Positions 16,622 to 24,815 of a DNA stretch of 64,000 nt are shown one piece after another (position 1 is the stretch's first letter; each line of letters starts with the position of its first letter). The stretch spans positions 26,828 to 90,827 of the forward strand of contig CAKUJH010000010.1 in assembly GCA_934661375.1 (NCBI GenBank). The letters are read 5' to 3'. This stretch comes from an uncultured Victivallales bacterium. Lineage in GTDB: Bacteria > Verrucomicrobiota > Lentisphaeria > Victivallales > UBA1829. Below the pieces are notes generated by a model. It was not told the DNA's origin. It worked only from the letters and a program-made list of their open reading frames with translations, and made no database searches. The translations under genes and the position numbers were made by a program.

Positions 16622-16658
16622 ACCCGGAACCGTCATTATTCTGACATGACAGGAAATA

Positions 16659-16697
16659 TGCCGGTCGATCCCGGCGGCGGAAGCCGCCGTTCCGGCA
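16659..16697 (+). terminator. Hairpin after the FKBP gene
   Basis: Nested inverted repeats: TGCCGG...CCGGCA outside and GGCGGC-GGAA-GCCGCC inside. It is very stable but lacks a T-run, so it may be a terminator without a U-tract or an RNA 3' stabiliser. The rnf promoter starts 7 bp later. Confidence 0.5.
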
Positions 16698-16703
16698 TTC
16701 CAT

Positions 16704-16732
16704 TTGCAAAACAGGAAAGGCTGTGATATATT
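16704..16732 (+). promoter_or_regulatory. Promoter of the rnf operon
   Basis: TTGCAA (16704-16709), 17-bp spacer, TATATT (16727-16732), about 64 bp upstream of rnfA. Confidence 0.65.
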
Positions 16733-16795
16733 ACGGAAATATATCGAAATTTTATAACTTGATCTGTAACATGAATCAAAAAAACGGGAGGTAAC

Positions 16796-17419
16796 ATGCC
16801 TTCAAATGAGTGGCTGCTGATAACAGTCGGAGCAATTCTGGTCAACAACATCGTGTTGTCGCGGATTCTGGGAATCTGTCCGTTCCTCGGAGTATCGAAA
16901 AAAATCAAAACGGCATTGGGTATGGGCGGAGCGGTGATTTTCGTCATGGCGATCGCATCGTTCGCCACGGCGTGCCTGAATCATTGGCTGCTGTCCGTGC
17001 GCCTGAATTTCACGGTCGGGAGTCTGACGGTGAAAGACCTGGATCTGTCATTCGCGCGGATTCTGGTTTTCATTGTGGTGATTGCCGCGCTGGTGCAGAT
17101 GGTGGAAATTCTGCTGCAGAAATTCAGTCCTGCCCTGTATGGCGCATTGGGGATATATCTGCCGCTGATTACGACCAATTGCGCGGTGCTGGGTGCGGCG
17201 CAGCTGAATGCGGAATCTGGACGCGGCATTCTGCAGAGCACGGTGTACGGCACCTGTTCCGGCATTGGTTTCGCACTGGCACTGATCCTGTTTTCGAGTC
17301 TGCGCGAGCGTCTGGAACTGTCGCGGATTCCGAAAGCGTTTCAGGGAACTTCGATTGCGCTGATCACAGCAGGAATTCTGGCGTTGGCGTTCATGGGATT
17401 TTCCGGTCTGGTCAAATAA
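16796..17419 (+). CDS. rnfA: Rnf complex membrane subunit RnfA
   Basis: A 207-residue, six-helix membrane protein with the RnfA/NqrE signatures VNNIVLSRILGICPFLGVS and LPLITTNCAVLGAA; the two conserved half-membrane cysteines (GICPF, TNCAV) are the ligands of the intramembrane [2Fe-2S] cluster shared with RnfE. The complex oxidises reduced ferredoxin with NAD+ and pumps Na+ or H+. GGGAGG lies 5 bp before ATG. First gene of a complete A-B-C-D-G-E operon. Confidence 0.96.
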   Translation: MPSNEWLLITVGAILVNNIVLSRILGICPFLGVSKKIKTALGMGGAVIFVMAIASFATACLNHWLLSVRLNFTVGSLTVKDLDLSFARILVFIVVIAALVQMVEILLQKFSPALYGALGIYLPLITTNCAVLGAAQLNAESGRGILQSTVYGTCSGIGFALALILFSSLRERLELSRIPKAFQGTSIALITAGILALAFMGFSGLVK

Positions 17420-17435
17420 AGAAGGCAGGTGCAGA

Positions 17436-18263
17436 ATGATTCATATATTGCTGGCTGCGCTGGTTCTGGCTCTGATCGGACTGGTGCTTGGTGTGCTGAT
17501 CGGTTTCACGGCGAAAAAGTTTGCGGTGAAGACCGATCCGCGGGTGGAGGAAATCACTGCGCTGCTGCCGGGGGCAAACTGCGGCGGCTGCGGTTATGCC
17601 GGATGCGCCGACTATGCCCGTGCCATTGTGCAGGATAACGCGCCGGTTACTGCCTGCGCCGCGGTGTCCGAGGAACATTTCGCGGAAATCGGACGGATTG
17701 CCGGACGGGAAGCCGGGAAGCGTGAACGCAAAGTCGCCGTGGTGTATTGTTCGGGCGACAACAGTCATGCGGTGCATGTGGCGCGTTACAACGGTCTGAA
17801 CGACTGCCGCGCGGCGGCTGCGCTGTCCGGCGGCGGCAAAGGATGCCGTTTCGGCTGTATCGGTCTGGGTTCCTGCGCGCGGAGCTGTCAGTTCGGCGGC
17901 ATCGAAATGCGCAACGGGCTGGCGGTGATTCATCCGGAACTCTGCCGGGGCTGCGGCAAATGTGCGGAAGTCTGTCCCCGCAAACTGATCCGTCTGGTTC
18001 CTGCCGGAACCACGGCGCATGTCTACTGCAATTCGCTGGACAAAGGTCCGGTCAAACGCAAATATTGTTCGTCGCCCTGTCTGGCGTGCCGCAAATGTGT
18101 GCGGGTCGCGCCGGAACTGTTTGCAGCACAGGGATTTCTGGTGCGGACGAAAGACGGGGCGGATATTTCAGACGAACTGATTCGTGAAATCGGCTGTCCC
18201 ACTGGTGCATTGCAGTCTGCGGCGCAGCATAACGCAGAAAAAGGAAAGGACGGTGCGGCATGA
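17436..18263 (+). CDS. rnfB: Rnf complex iron-sulfur subunit RnfB
   Basis: A 275-residue subunit anchored by one N-terminal helix (residues ~3-25). A [4Fe-4S] motif follows (GANCGGCGYAGC with Cys74), then CRFGC / GSCARSC, and ferredoxin-type clusters CRGCGKCAEVCP and CLACRKCVR. RnfB is the entry point for electrons from reduced ferredoxin. The last cluster motif is irregular: CSSPCLACRKC is followed by VRVAPEL, so the usual final Cys-Pro is replaced by Ala-Pro. It starts 16 bp after rnfA and overlaps rnfC by ATGA. Confidence 0.95.
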   Translation: MIHILLAALVLALIGLVLGVLIGFTAKKFAVKTDPRVEEITALLPGANCGGCGYAGCADYARAIVQDNAPVTACAAVSEEHFAEIGRIAGREAGKRERKVAVVYCSGDNSHAVHVARYNGLNDCRAAAALSGGGKGCRFGCIGLGSCARSCQFGGIEMRNGLAVIHPELCRGCGKCAEVCPRKLIRLVPAGTTAHVYCNSLDKGPVKRKYCSSPCLACRKCVRVAPELFAAQGFLVRTKDGADISDELIREIGCPTGALQSAAQHNAEKGKDGAA

Positions 18264-19603
18264 GCAGTATTCATAATGGAATCCGGGTGCATCGTTTTGC
18301 CGGGGGGATTCATCCGCAGGACGGCAAGGCGCTGTCATCGGGAGGTACGATTCAGGCGGCGCCGCTTCTGGAAAGATACCGGGTGGTGATTCAGCAGAAT
18401 ATCGGTGCGCCGCCGCAGCTGCTGGTGAAGAAAGGCGATGCCGTGAAAAAAGGTCAGAAAATCGCCGAAGCATCCGGGTTTGTGTCTGTGCCGCTTCATG
18501 CTCCGACCAGCGGAACTGTCGGAGACGTGCTGGAGATACCGGGAGCCAACGGCGCGCCGGTTTCCGCGGTTGAGATTGTTTCCGACGGCAAGGATGAATG
18601 GTGTGAAGCCATGACTCCGTATGCGGACTGGCGCAATGTTGAACGGGAAAAACTGGTGGAACGCATTCGGGAAGCGGGGATCGTCGGCATGGGCGGTGCG
18701 GCGTTTCCGACTCACGCCAAGCTGTCGCCGCCGCCGGAACGCATGATCGACACGCTGATTGTCAACGGAGCGGAATGTGAACCGTATCTGACAGCGGACG
18801 ATCATCTGATGCGCGAATCTGCGGAACGGATCATTGCCGGAGCCGCGATTGCCGCGAAGATCCTGAAAGTTCCGCAGGTGCTGATCGGTGTGGAGGAAAA
18901 TAAACCCGAAGCAATAGAGTCTCTGCGTAAAGCTGCGGAAGGACTGCGGGGTTTTTCCGTGGTCCCGCTGAAAACCCGGTATCCGCAAGGGGGGGAGAAA
19001 CAATTGATTTACGCCTTGACCGGACGGCGTGTTCTGGCGGGCGGTCTGCCGATGGACGTCGGCTGCGTGGTGCAGAATGTCGGCACGCTGGCGGCGGTGG
19101 CGGATGCGGTTATGGAAGGACGCCCGCTGATTGAACGGGTGGTAACGGTTACGGGATCGCCGGTGGTGTCGCCGGGGAATTTTCTGCTGCGGTTCGGAAC
19201 ACCAGTGCGTCAAGCTCTGGAACTTGCCGGCGGCGTGAAGGATACGGTCGGCAAACTGATTCTGGGCGGTCCGATGATGGGATTTGCGCAGTCTTCGCTG
19301 GATGTAACGGTTTCCAAGAACACATCGGGGATTCTGCTTTTGGCGGAAAGCGAAGTCCGGCAATTTGAAGCCGGACCGTGTCTGAGCTGCGGCCGCTGCG
19401 TGGCGGCTTGCCCGATGCGTCTGCTGGTCAGCACGTTGAGCAAGGTCTGCGAGAATGAACGCTATGATCTGGCGGAGGAAAACCACGTCATGAATTGTCT
19501 GGAATGCGGCATCTGCACTTACATCTGTCCTGCCGGACGCCCGAACGTGCAGCATTTCCGCCGTGCGAAAGCGGAAATCAAGACAGCGAAACGTAAAAAC
19601 TGA
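18260..19603 (+). CDS. rnfC: Rnf complex NADH-binding subunit RnfC
   Basis: A 447-residue cytosolic subunit. It has an N-terminal barrel-sandwich part (PLHAPTSGTVGDV), an NADH/FMN-binding domain (GIVGMGGAAFPTHAK, NGAECEPYLTADDHLM), a SLBB-like region, and two C-terminal [4Fe-4S] motifs, CLSCGRCVAACP and CLECGICTYICP. It passes electrons to NAD+ at the peripheral end of the complex. It lacks the long Ala/Lys-rich C-terminal tail of many gamma-proteobacterial RnfC proteins, ending soon after PNVQHFRRAKAEIK. ATGA overlap with rnfB. Confidence 0.96.
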   Translation: MSSIHNGIRVHRFAGGIHPQDGKALSSGGTIQAAPLLERYRVVIQQNIGAPPQLLVKKGDAVKKGQKIAEASGFVSVPLHAPTSGTVGDVLEIPGANGAPVSAVEIVSDGKDEWCEAMTPYADWRNVEREKLVERIREAGIVGMGGAAFPTHAKLSPPPERMIDTLIVNGAECEPYLTADDHLMRESAERIIAGAAIAAKILKVPQVLIGVEENKPEAIESLRKAAEGLRGFSVVPLKTRYPQGGEKQLIYALTGRRVLAGGLPMDVGCVVQNVGTLAAVADAVMEGRPLIERVVTVTGSPVVSPGNFLLRFGTPVRQALELAGGVKDTVGKLILGGPMMGFAQSSLDVTVSKNTSGILLLAESEVRQFEAGPCLSCGRCVAACPMRLLVSTLSKVCENERYDLAEENHVMNCLECGICTYICPAGRPNVQHFRRAKAEIKTAKRKN

Positions 19604-19617
19604 AAACGGAGAGATTT

Positions 19618-20694
19618 ATGAACGAAAAAGATTTGACGGCCAATCCGGAAAAGACGGCGGTTCGTCTTCCTGCGGACGGTTCTCTGATTCTGAGTTCCTC
19701 GCCACATATCCGTACCGGGACGACCACAGCGAAAATCATGGCGCAGGTGATGGCATGTCTGCTGCCGGCTGTCGGTGCTTCCATTTATTTCTACGGCTGG
19801 AATGCACTCCGGGTGATCCTGCTGTGCATGGTTTTCTGCGCCGGCTGGGAAATGCTCTGGTGCGCAGTCATGCGGCAGCGTCAGAGCATCCGCGATCTCA
19901 GCGCACTGCTGACGGGTCTGCTGCTGGCGCTGAATGTGAGTCCGCTGCTGCCGTGGCACCTGTGTATGATTGGGGCATTCATTGCCATCATTGTGGCGAA
20001 ACAGGTTTTCGGCGGTCTGGGACAGAATCCGTTCAACCCGGCGGCAGTGGCGCGTATTGCCTTGCTGATCGGAGCGGCGAAACCCATGACGACCTGGGCG
20101 TCTCTGCCGGGAGCGTTTCATCACATGGACGGTGTAACGTCGGCGACTCCGCTGGCGTCTGCTGCCGCGGCGGCATATCAGAAAGCGGATCTTGCGCTCT
20201 ACAACTCCTCTGACTTTCTGTGGAATGCCTTTCTGGGGAACATCGGAGGCAGTCTGGGTGAAACCAGTGCATTGGCGCTGCTGATCGGAGCGGCGGGTCT
20301 GGCGGTGCTGGGACTGATCCGGCTGTATATTCCGCTGGCAATCCTGCTGACCATCACGGTATTTGTCTGGATTGTGAATCTGGCTGCACCGGGGCTTACG
20401 CCGGGACCGCTGTTTCATCTGCTGACGGGCGGCGTGATGATCGGGGCATTTTTCATGGCGACCGATTATGTGACCAGTCCGGTAACGGAGCTTGGCGGCA
20501 TTGTATTCGGAATCGGTATCGGAGTGATTGTCTGTGTCATCCGGATCTGGGGAGCTTTTCCCGAAGGCATGAGCTTCGCCATTGTCATCATGAACGCGCT
20601 GGTGCCGCTGATTGACCGGGTCTGTTACCGTCGTCCCTTCGGCTGGCGGAATCCGGCTGCGGCGTTCCAGCCGCGGAGAGGAGAAATCAAATGA
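19618..20694 (+). CDS. rnfD: Rnf complex membrane flavoprotein RnfD
   Basis: A 358-residue multi-spanning membrane protein of the RnfD/NqrB family with FGGLGQNPFNPAAVARI and GVTSATPLA, in which Thr177 is the expected covalent FMN attachment site; GGVMIGAFFMATDYVTSP is the late family block. It carries electrons through the membrane during ion pumping. GGAG precedes ATG by 8 bp; 14 bp after rnfC, and overlapping rnfG by ATGA. Confidence 0.96.
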   Translation: MNEKDLTANPEKTAVRLPADGSLILSSSPHIRTGTTTAKIMAQVMACLLPAVGASIYFYGWNALRVILLCMVFCAGWEMLWCAVMRQRQSIRDLSALLTGLLLALNVSPLLPWHLCMIGAFIAIIVAKQVFGGLGQNPFNPAAVARIALLIGAAKPMTTWASLPGAFHHMDGVTSATPLASAAAAAYQKADLALYNSSDFLWNAFLGNIGGSLGETSALALLIGAAGLAVLGLIRLYIPLAILLTITVFVWIVNLAAPGLTPGPLFHLLTGGVMIGAFFMATDYVTSPVTELGGIVFGIGIGVIVCVIRIWGAFPEGMSFAIVIMNALVPLIDRVCYRRPFGWRNPAAAFQPRRGEIK

Positions 20695-21356
20695 GCAGAA
20701 ATTCATCCAATATGCTGTATCTGGGCGTGTTCCTTTGTCTGGTGTGCGCCATCGCGGCGACGGTTATGGGGCTGGCGGCTGCGGTTACGAAAGAGCCGAT
20801 TGCCCAGGCGCGTCTGCGGAAAGTTTCCGATGGTCTCCGGGCTGTCCTTCCCGCATTTGACAACGCGCCCATGTCGGAGGCAAAGGTGCTTGACGGCGTG
20901 GCGTTTTATCCGGCGAAGATGAACGGTCAGCTGGTCGGATATGCCGCACAGCTTTCCGTGAACAGCGGCTACGGCGGCAAGGTCGAAGCTCTGGTGTCTT
21001 TCCGTCCGGACGGCGTCATCCGCACGTTCATTGTAACGGGACACAGCGAAACGCCGGGGCTGGGTTCCAATGTGACGGACCGCGTACAGGAGAAAACGCT
21101 GGCGGGGCTGTTCCGCAGCGAAAAACGGACGGGTCTGCCGGAGAACCGGATCCTTGACCAGTATGCCGGACACTCTGCGGCGAAGACGGATGCGTGGAAA
21201 CAGCCCTGGCAGCTGAAAAAAGACGGCGGTTCTGCGGAGTATATTTCCGGCGCGACAATTTCTTCGAGAGCTGTCAATGAACTGGCATGGAAAGCGGCTT
21301 CGGTTTTTGAAGCACATCGTGCGGAACTTGTTGGAACGGAAGGAGATAAGAAATGA
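20691..21356 (+). CDS. rnfG: Rnf complex periplasmic flavoprotein RnfG
   Basis: A 221-residue protein with one N-terminal transmembrane helix (residues ~9-32) and a periplasmic FMN-binding domain. GYGGKVEALVSF and HSETPGLGSNV are family blocks, and YISGATISSRAV contains the covalent FMN site at Thr189. Start and stop both overlap neighbours as ATGA, so it is translated in lockstep with rnfD and rnfE. Confidence 0.95.
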   Translation: MSRNSSNMLYLGVFLCLVCAIAATVMGLAAAVTKEPIAQARLRKVSDGLRAVLPAFDNAPMSEAKVLDGVAFYPAKMNGQLVGYAAQLSVNSGYGGKVEALVSFRPDGVIRTFIVTGHSETPGLGSNVTDRVQEKTLAGLFRSEKRTGLPENRILDQYAGHSAAKTDAWKQPWQLKKDGGSAEYISGATISSRAVNELAWKAASVFEAHRAELVGTEGDKK

Positions 21357-22036
21357 GTGCCGGCAAAGAGCTGTTGAAGGGAATCTGGAAGGAGAATCCG
21401 GTTCTGGTACTGTTCCTGGGCATGTGTCCTTCGCTGGCGACTTCGTCCAGCGCGAAAAACGGTCTGGGCATGGGGCTGGCGACTGCGTTCGTGTTGTGCT
21501 GCAGCAATATGGCGATTTCGCTGATCCGGAATATTGTCCCCGCCAAAATCCGCATTCCCTGTTATATTGTGGTGATTGCGGCGTTTGTTACAGTGGTGGA
21601 CCTTTTCATGCAGGCGTACACGGGGGCGTTGTACGACGCCCTGGGGATTTTCATTCCGCTGATTGTGGTCAACTGCATTGTGCTGGGACGCGCCGAGGCG
21701 TTCGCTTCCAAAAACACGGTCTGGATGTCTGCGATGGACGGTCTGGGCATGGGGCTTGGTTTCACGCTGGCACTGACCTGCATCGGCATGATCCGGGAAT
21801 TTCTGGCGGAAGGTACGCTGTTTCAGGTGAAACTGATTTCCGGATGGGATTACGGTTTTGCCGTGATGGGGCAGGCGCCCGGCGGTTTCATTGTGATGGG
21901 ATTCATCCTTGCCGCCATGAATTTCTACAACCGGCGCAAGGCGGAAAAAGACGGCAGAACCTATGAAGTCCCGCAGGAACTGGACTGCCGCCATTGTAAT
22001 CTGTGCAGTCTTCCCGATTCCGGCACAAAAAAATGA
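21353..22036 (+). CDS. rnfE: Rnf complex membrane subunit RnfE with a CxxC tail
   Basis: A 227-residue membrane subunit of the RnfE/NqrD family: MCPSLATSSSAKNGLGMGLAT and PLIVVNCIVLGRAEAFAS carry the two cysteines that with RnfA hold the intramembrane [2Fe-2S] cluster. The last ~20 residues (after KDGRTYEVP) add DCRHCNLC, a small cysteine cluster unusual for RnfE that might bind metal or form a thiol pair. Last gene of the operon. Confidence 0.94.
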   Translation: MSAGKELLKGIWKENPVLVLFLGMCPSLATSSSAKNGLGMGLATAFVLCCSNMAISLIRNIVPAKIRIPCYIVVIAAFVTVVDLFMQAYTGALYDALGIFIPLIVVNCIVLGRAEAFASKNTVWMSAMDGLGMGLGFTLALTCIGMIREFLAEGTLFQVKLISGWDYGFAVMGQAPGGFIVMGFILAAMNFYNRRKAEKDGRTYEVPQELDCRHCNLCSLPDSGTKK

Positions 22037-22127
22037 ACGGAAAAACAGTTTCCCGCTTGAAAAATTCAATCTTGCGGTTACCTTATTCTCCGGGAACTGC
22101 TGAATCCCGGATGAAAGGTGTTTTCCG

Positions 22128-23561
22128 ATGTCTTCTTTGAAAAAAACGGATGACGGCAATGAACAGGGTCAGGGACGTCTGAACAAAACAGACGCGCCGG
22201 TTTCTCCTGCGTCTGTGTCTCCGGAGGATCTGCCGTACGCAGAAAACGCAGAGGATTCCTCTGTCAGTTACGAATGCGCGCAGGTCCTGCGGCAGTACAT
22301 GGATCAGCTGTCGCAGGCACTTCCTCTGACTTCCGAGCAGGAAACAGAGCTGTGGGCAGGGCTGGATTCCCTGCATCAGCAGCTGCGCGCTCAGCTGTCC
22401 TTATTCGGGTACACTTATGATCATTACATCAGTCTGCTGGAAAAACTGGACACCCCGGACTCCGTGGCAGATGTTTTTCCGCAATCTCTGGTGGTGGAAC
22501 ATGACGGCGCCGCCCGACTGCTGGATAAAAGCCGCATTCTTCTGCAAAGTTATTCAGGCATCCGCCGGAAACTTGCGGAGGCTTTTGACGCGGGAAACAC
22601 CGCAGAACTCCGGAAACAGCGCGGGATCGGCGCAGATCTCATGACCCGTTTTCCCATGCAGATTGAAATTGTGCTGGCTCTGGTTGAACGTTTCCGCAAT
22701 TACCGTTTTATCCTGAATGCCGGCTCTGACGAAATTCAGAAACCGGTGCTTCAGTCGGAACTGCTTTGCTCCGTCGGGGAATTCGAACAGGGCATGGCTG
22801 AAATGGAAAAACTTCTGGATGAACTGAACCGCGAGCGCAATTGCCTGATAGAAGGCAATTTGCGTCTGGTGGTGAGTATCGCCAAAAAATTTCAGGGACG
22901 CGGCGTTCCGTTTGTCGATCTGATTCAGGAAGGCAATATCGGATTGATGAAAGCCATCGAAAAATTTGATTTCAAACAGGGACATCGTTTCAGCACGTAT
23001 GCCACCTGGTGGATTAAGCAATGTGTAATTTTTGCCATCAGCAGACAGTCCCGCGTGATCCGGCTGCCGCTTCACATGCTGACGGCACTGGGCAGAATCA
23101 AGCGCACGGAACAGCAGTTTCTTCAGGAATTCGGACGCGAGGCCACGGTGGATGAAATCGCCGCCCGTCTGGATATGTCCCGCGAACGCGTCAATTCCTT
23201 GAAACGCATGGCAATGCAGTCCATTTCCCTTCAGGCTCCCATTTATTCCTCCAACAACGGCAAGGATGTTCTGCTGGAAGATACGGTCAAGGACATGCAC
23301 GATGAGGACGACCCCATGCGCAACCTCGCCAAGAAAATCCTGTCGCAGAAACTTTCCGAGATACTGGACTCTCTGCCGGCGCGGACCCGGATGGTGCTGA
23401 CCATGCGTTACGGCCTGAACGGAACCAAACCGATGTCTCTCACTGCCATGAGCGAGTATTTCAACATTTCGCGTGAACGCATACGGCAGATTGAAATCAA
23501 TGCGCTGGCGAAACTGCGCAACCCCGAAACCATTTCCATGCTGGAGGATTATTTTTCATGA
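22128..23561 (+). CDS. RNA polymerase sigma-70 family factor (primary or group 2)
   Basis: A 477-residue sigma factor. Region 1.2-like segment (LRQYMDQLSQALPLTSEQE), a helical non-conserved region, then region 2 (NLRLVVSIAKKFQGRG, FVDLIQEGNIGLMKAIEKFD, GHRFSTYATWWIKQ), region 3 (REATVDEIAARLDMSRERV) and region 4.2 (FNISRERIRQIEINALAKLR). The intact regions 2.4 and 4.2 fit recognition of TTGACA/TATAAT-type promoters like those seen here. Without an obvious acidic region 1.1 it could be group 2 (RpoS-like) rather than the housekeeping factor. Its stop overlaps the next gene as ATGA. Confidence 0.9.
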   Translation: MSSLKKTDDGNEQGQGRLNKTDAPVSPASVSPEDLPYAENAEDSSVSYECAQVLRQYMDQLSQALPLTSEQETELWAGLDSLHQQLRAQLSLFGYTYDHYISLLEKLDTPDSVADVFPQSLVVEHDGAARLLDKSRILLQSYSGIRRKLAEAFDAGNTAELRKQRGIGADLMTRFPMQIEIVLALVERFRNYRFILNAGSDEIQKPVLQSELLCSVGEFEQGMAEMEKLLDELNRERNCLIEGNLRLVVSIAKKFQGRGVPFVDLIQEGNIGLMKAIEKFDFKQGHRFSTYATWWIKQCVIFAISRQSRVIRLPLHMLTALGRIKRTEQQFLQEFGREATVDEIAARLDMSRERVNSLKRMAMQSISLQAPIYSSNNGKDVLLEDTVKDMHDEDDPMRNLAKKILSQKLSEILDSLPARTRMVLTMRYGLNGTKPMSLTAMSEYFNISRERIRQIEINALAKLRNPETISMLEDYFS

Positions 23562-24733
23562 GCAGTACCCCCGTGCGGCAGCAAGTGGCAGCCGCCCCGT
23601 GTCCGTCTTACCGCGATGCTCCCGCCCTGCGCGCGGCTCTGGAAAAAGTGCTGGCTCCCCAGCTTGCGGTGTCCGGATCGCTTGCCGGACGTTCCGTCAT
23701 GCTAAAACCCAATCTGCTGGCGTGGCGCAAACCCGAAGATCCCGCCTGTGTGCATCCGGCGTTTCTCCTCGAAAGCGTCAAACTGTTTCTGGATGCCGGG
23801 GCAAAAGTCGCCATTCTGGAAAATCCTGCCGTGCAGACTGCACCCGCGGTTCTGCGCGCCATGGGACTGGAAGATGAGTTGAAACATCTCGGCGTGAAGG
23901 CCGCATCATTCACCGAATTCGCTCCGGTGAAGGCGGATGACCGGATGCGGTTTCATCATCTGGAAATAGCCCGTGAATTTCAGGATTTCGATTTCGTTGC
24001 TGACCTTGCCAAAGCCAAAACCCACGGCATGATGACACTCACCCTCTGTGTGAAAAATCTGTTCGGACTTATCAAGGGAAGCGACCGTCTGGCGTGGCAT
24101 CTGAATGTCGGCAGAGATTTTGCCCGGTTCGCAGACATGCTTCTGGATATTTATCTGGCTGTGCGTCCGCAGTTCAATCTGGTGGACGCCGTAACCTGTA
24201 TGGAAGGCAACGGTCCCGGCAGCGGAACGCCCGCCGAACGCGGCTGGATTTTCGGCGGAACGGATGCGCTGGCTCTGGATGCGTGGGTCGGTCCGCTGCT
24301 GCTGGGCGCGGATGCCCCGGAATTTCTTCTCCTGCGCAATGCCCGTGAACGCGGTCTGCTGCTGCCGTCTGACATTGCCGGTGAAATGACTCCCCGGATC
24401 GAGCCGCTGGAACTTCCGCCTCCGCCCGGTCTGCTTTGCGAATGGGGCGTGCCGCTTCCTTTCGGGCTGAAAAAACATCTCCGCGAATGGATGGTGGCGC
24501 GTCCGGTTGTCGATGAAAAACGCTGTGTCGGCTGCGGCATCTGCGCCAGACTCTGCCCGCCGGCTTCACTGAAAATCGTCAAGGGGAAAGCGCATTTTCA
24601 TTATCCTGAATGTATCCGCTGCTTCTGCTGTCAGGAGCATTGCCCGAAAGGTGCGATCACCATCCGCAAGGGGTTCCTCATGGGAACGCTGGAACGCCTG
24701 GAGCATCTGGTCCGGCGGATCGCTTCCCGCTGA
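23558..24733 (+). CDS. DUF362 protein with C-terminal 2x[4Fe-4S] ferredoxin domain
   Basis: A 391-residue protein. The DUF362 domain (residues ~45-290) shows VMLKPNLLAW, LCVKNLFGLI and the surrounding family pattern. A two-cluster ferredoxin domain follows: CVGCGICARLCPP and CIRCFCCQEHCPKGAI. DUF362 proteins are unassigned iron-sulfur proteins in anaerobes. The start codon overlaps the sigma gene, so expression is linked to that gene, an unexpected pairing. It ends before a strong bidirectional terminator. Confidence 0.85.
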   Translation: MSSTPVRQQVAAAPCPSYRDAPALRAALEKVLAPQLAVSGSLAGRSVMLKPNLLAWRKPEDPACVHPAFLLESVKLFLDAGAKVAILENPAVQTAPAVLRAMGLEDELKHLGVKAASFTEFAPVKADDRMRFHHLEIAREFQDFDFVADLAKAKTHGMMTLTLCVKNLFGLIKGSDRLAWHLNVGRDFARFADMLLDIYLAVRPQFNLVDAVTCMEGNGPGSGTPAERGWIFGGTDALALDAWVGPLLLGADAPEFLLLRNARERGLLLPSDIAGEMTPRIEPLELPPPPGLLCEWGVPLPFGLKKHLREWMVARPVVDEKRCVGCGICARLCPPASLKIVKGKAHFHYPECIRCFCCQEHCPKGAITIRKGFLMGTLERLEHLVRRIASR

Positions 24734-24750
24734 AAAAATTTCTTACAGAC

Positions 24751-24796
24751 AAAAAAATCTCCGGAAAAGGGAAATTCCCTGTCCGGAGATTTTTTT
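24751..24796. terminator. Bidirectional terminator between DUF362 gene and ahcY
   Basis: AAAAAAATCTCCGGA / TCCGGAGATTTTTTT, a 15-bp stem with A-run before and T-run after, serving the two convergent genes. Confidence 0.9.
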
Positions 24797-24815
24797 GCAG
24801 TATGCTGATATGGAA

